In this document: piece by piece, positions 13,676 to 14,591 of the stretch
Layout of the letters: every line of letters starts with the position of its first letter
Numbering within the stretch: position 1 is the first letter of the stretch
Assembly: GCA_028288315.1 (NCBI GenBank)
Contig: JAQBNY010000353.1
Coordinates: forward strand, 1-14,591
Length of the DNA: 14,591 bases
Direction: 5' to 3'
DNA from: Mucilaginibacter sp.
GTDB taxonomy: Bacteria; Bacteroidota; Bacteroidia; Sphingobacteriales; Sphingobacteriaceae
The notes under the pieces: generated by a model
Told to the model about the DNA's origin: nothing
The model's database searches: none
Seen by the model: only the letters and a program-made list of their open reading frames with translations
Translations under genes and position numbers: made by a program

Positions 13676-14591
13676 ATGGCGAAAAAAGGAGTTTTACTGG
13701 TAAATTTAGGTACACCTGATAGTCCGTCTACAGCGGATGTACGTAAATATTTGGATGAATTTTTAATGGACCCAAGGGTTATTGATGTTAACCCTGTGCT
13801 ACGTACATTTTTGGTGAAAACCGTTATTGTACCCTTTAGGGCACCAAAATCGGCTAAGTTATATAAGGCTATCTGGGATGATAAAACAGGTTCGCCGTTA
13901 AAACATTACAGTATTTTACAGCAGCAGGCATTACAGCAACGTCTTGGCGACGAATATATGGTTGAGTTGGCTATGCGCTACCAAAGCCCCTCAATAGAAT
14001 CGGCATTACAGAAATTAAAAGATGCATTAGTAACTGAAATACAGGTGATTGCTCTGTTCCCTCAATATGCTTCTGCAAGTACAGGTTCGGTGCATGAAAA
14101 GGTAATGGGTCTGGTTAAAGAGTGGCAAACAATACCTGATATTACTTTCACTAACTCATTTCATGATAATGAATTGATGATTGAAACCTTTGCGGATAAC
14201 GCTGCTAAGCATCAGCCGGAAACTTACGATCATATCCTGTTTAGCTTTCATGGACTGCCACAGCGCCAGTTAAAAAAATGCGATCATACTCACAGCTATT
14301 GCCTGCAGGTTGATGGCTGCTGCAACACATTGAATGACACCAATAAATTTTGTTATTCGGCACAGTCACATGACACGGCACGCTTAATTGCCGCCAAAAT
14401 GAACCTGCCAAGAGAAAAATATACCGTTTGCTTCCAATCGCGGTTAGGCAGCGACCCTTGGGTACAGCCTTATACCAGCGAAATAATAGCTCAAATGGCC
14501 AAAGAAGGCAAGAAACGACTGCTGGTATTTTGCCCGGCTTTTGTGGCCGACTGCCTGGAAACCGTTTACGAGGTAACCACCGAATATGGCG
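13676..14591 (+). CDS. hemH: Ferrochelatase, 3' end beyond the window
   Basis: HemH inserts ferrous iron into protoporphyrin IX, the last step of protoheme synthesis, at the membrane or cytoplasm interface. The visible 305 residues begin MAKKGVLLVNLGTPDSP, the standard N-terminus, with the ATG just after a -7 box. The catalytic histidine is H192 in SFHGLPQ. A cysteine-rich stretch follows (C202, C209, C215, C216, C226), and then FQSRLGSDPWVQPYT, the conserved acidic/porphyrin-binding region, and VFCPAFVADCLET. Bacteroidota ferrochelatases commonly have such a cysteine insertion; whether it binds an iron-sulfur cluster here is inference. The reading frame is open to the last base, and by family length about 35-45 residues are missing. 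It appears to be an independent transcription unit. Confidence 0.95.
   Translation, partial: MAKKGVLLVNLGTPDSPSTADVRKYLDEFLMDPRVIDVNPVLRTFLVKTVIVPFRAPKSAKLYKAIWDDKTGSPLKHYSILQQQALQQRLGDEYMVELAMRYQSPSIESALQKLKDALVTEIQVIALFPQYASASTGSVHEKVMGLVKEWQTIPDITFTNSFHDNELMIETFADNAAKHQPETYDHILFSFHGLPQRQLKKCDHTHSYCLQVDGCCNTLNDTNKFCYSAQSHDTARLIAAKMNLPREKYTVCFQSRLGSDPWVQPYTSEIIAQMAKEGKKRLLVFCPAFVADCLETVYEVTTEYG

Noticed and set aside
1..14591. CRISPR array, tRNA or rRNA gene, phage or toxin-antitoxin module
   Set aside because: No regularly spaced repeats, tRNA-like cloverleaf, rRNA sequence or matching small gene pair was seen. Almost all of the window is accounted for by metabolic genes.

Overview
The window looks like chromosomal DNA from a member of the Bacteroidota, most likely a Sphingobacteriaceae relative (Mucilaginibacter/Pedobacter type). 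This is inferred from the protein sequences, from -7 promoter boxes of the TAnnTTTG type just in front of ispH and hemH, from the general lack of Shine-Dalgarno sequences, and from the gene content (Kdo transferase plus carotenoid genes). No rRNA, tRNA, CRISPR array, transposase or phage gene was seen.

Layout. (1) 6-1244 (+): a MacB/FtsX-type ABC transporter permease, ending at a strong bidirectional terminator (1282-1314) shared with the convergent genes that follow. (2) 6544-1350 (-): a nucleotide-sugar and polysaccharide-regulation block in transcription order ugd, uxs, galE, rfbB, cpsB-like phosphatase. Ugd and Uxs together convert UDP-glucose to UDP-glucuronate and then UDP-xylose. GalE interconverts UDP-glucose and UDP-galactose. 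RfbB starts the dTDP-deoxysugar branch. The PHP-family tyrosine phosphatase is the usual partner of a Wzc-type kinase, which is not in the window. (3) 6545-6611: a short divergent intergenic region. (4) 6612-11698 (+): waaA (Kdo transferase), then five tightly packed or overlapping genes: an alpha/beta hydrolase, two tandem PlsC-like acyltransferases, a GT2 glycosyltransferase of the CruG/CrtQ type, and a CruF-like carotenoid 1',2'-hydratase. (5) 11940-13495 (+): ispH (last step of the MEP isoprenoid pathway) and a CrtW-type carotenoid ketolase. This pair is bracketed by two near-identical ~84-bp elements in inverted orientation (11690-11773 and 13501-13583). (6) 13676-end (+): hemH, ferrochelatase, cut by the window edge.

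How the genes work together. The right half makes sense as a pigment-tailoring region: IspH supplies isoprenoid precursor, CrtW adds a keto group to the ring, CruF hydrates the open end of a monocyclic carotenoid, and the coupled GT2 and acyltransferases could glycosylate and acylate the product (an acyl-glycosyl ketocarotenoid). The enzyme families are read from motifs. The combined pathway and its product are inference. The core genes crtE, crtB, crtI and a cyclase are not in the window.

The most unusual structural signal is the inverted repeat pair. Its left copy supplies the last sense codon and the stop codon of the cruF-like gene.
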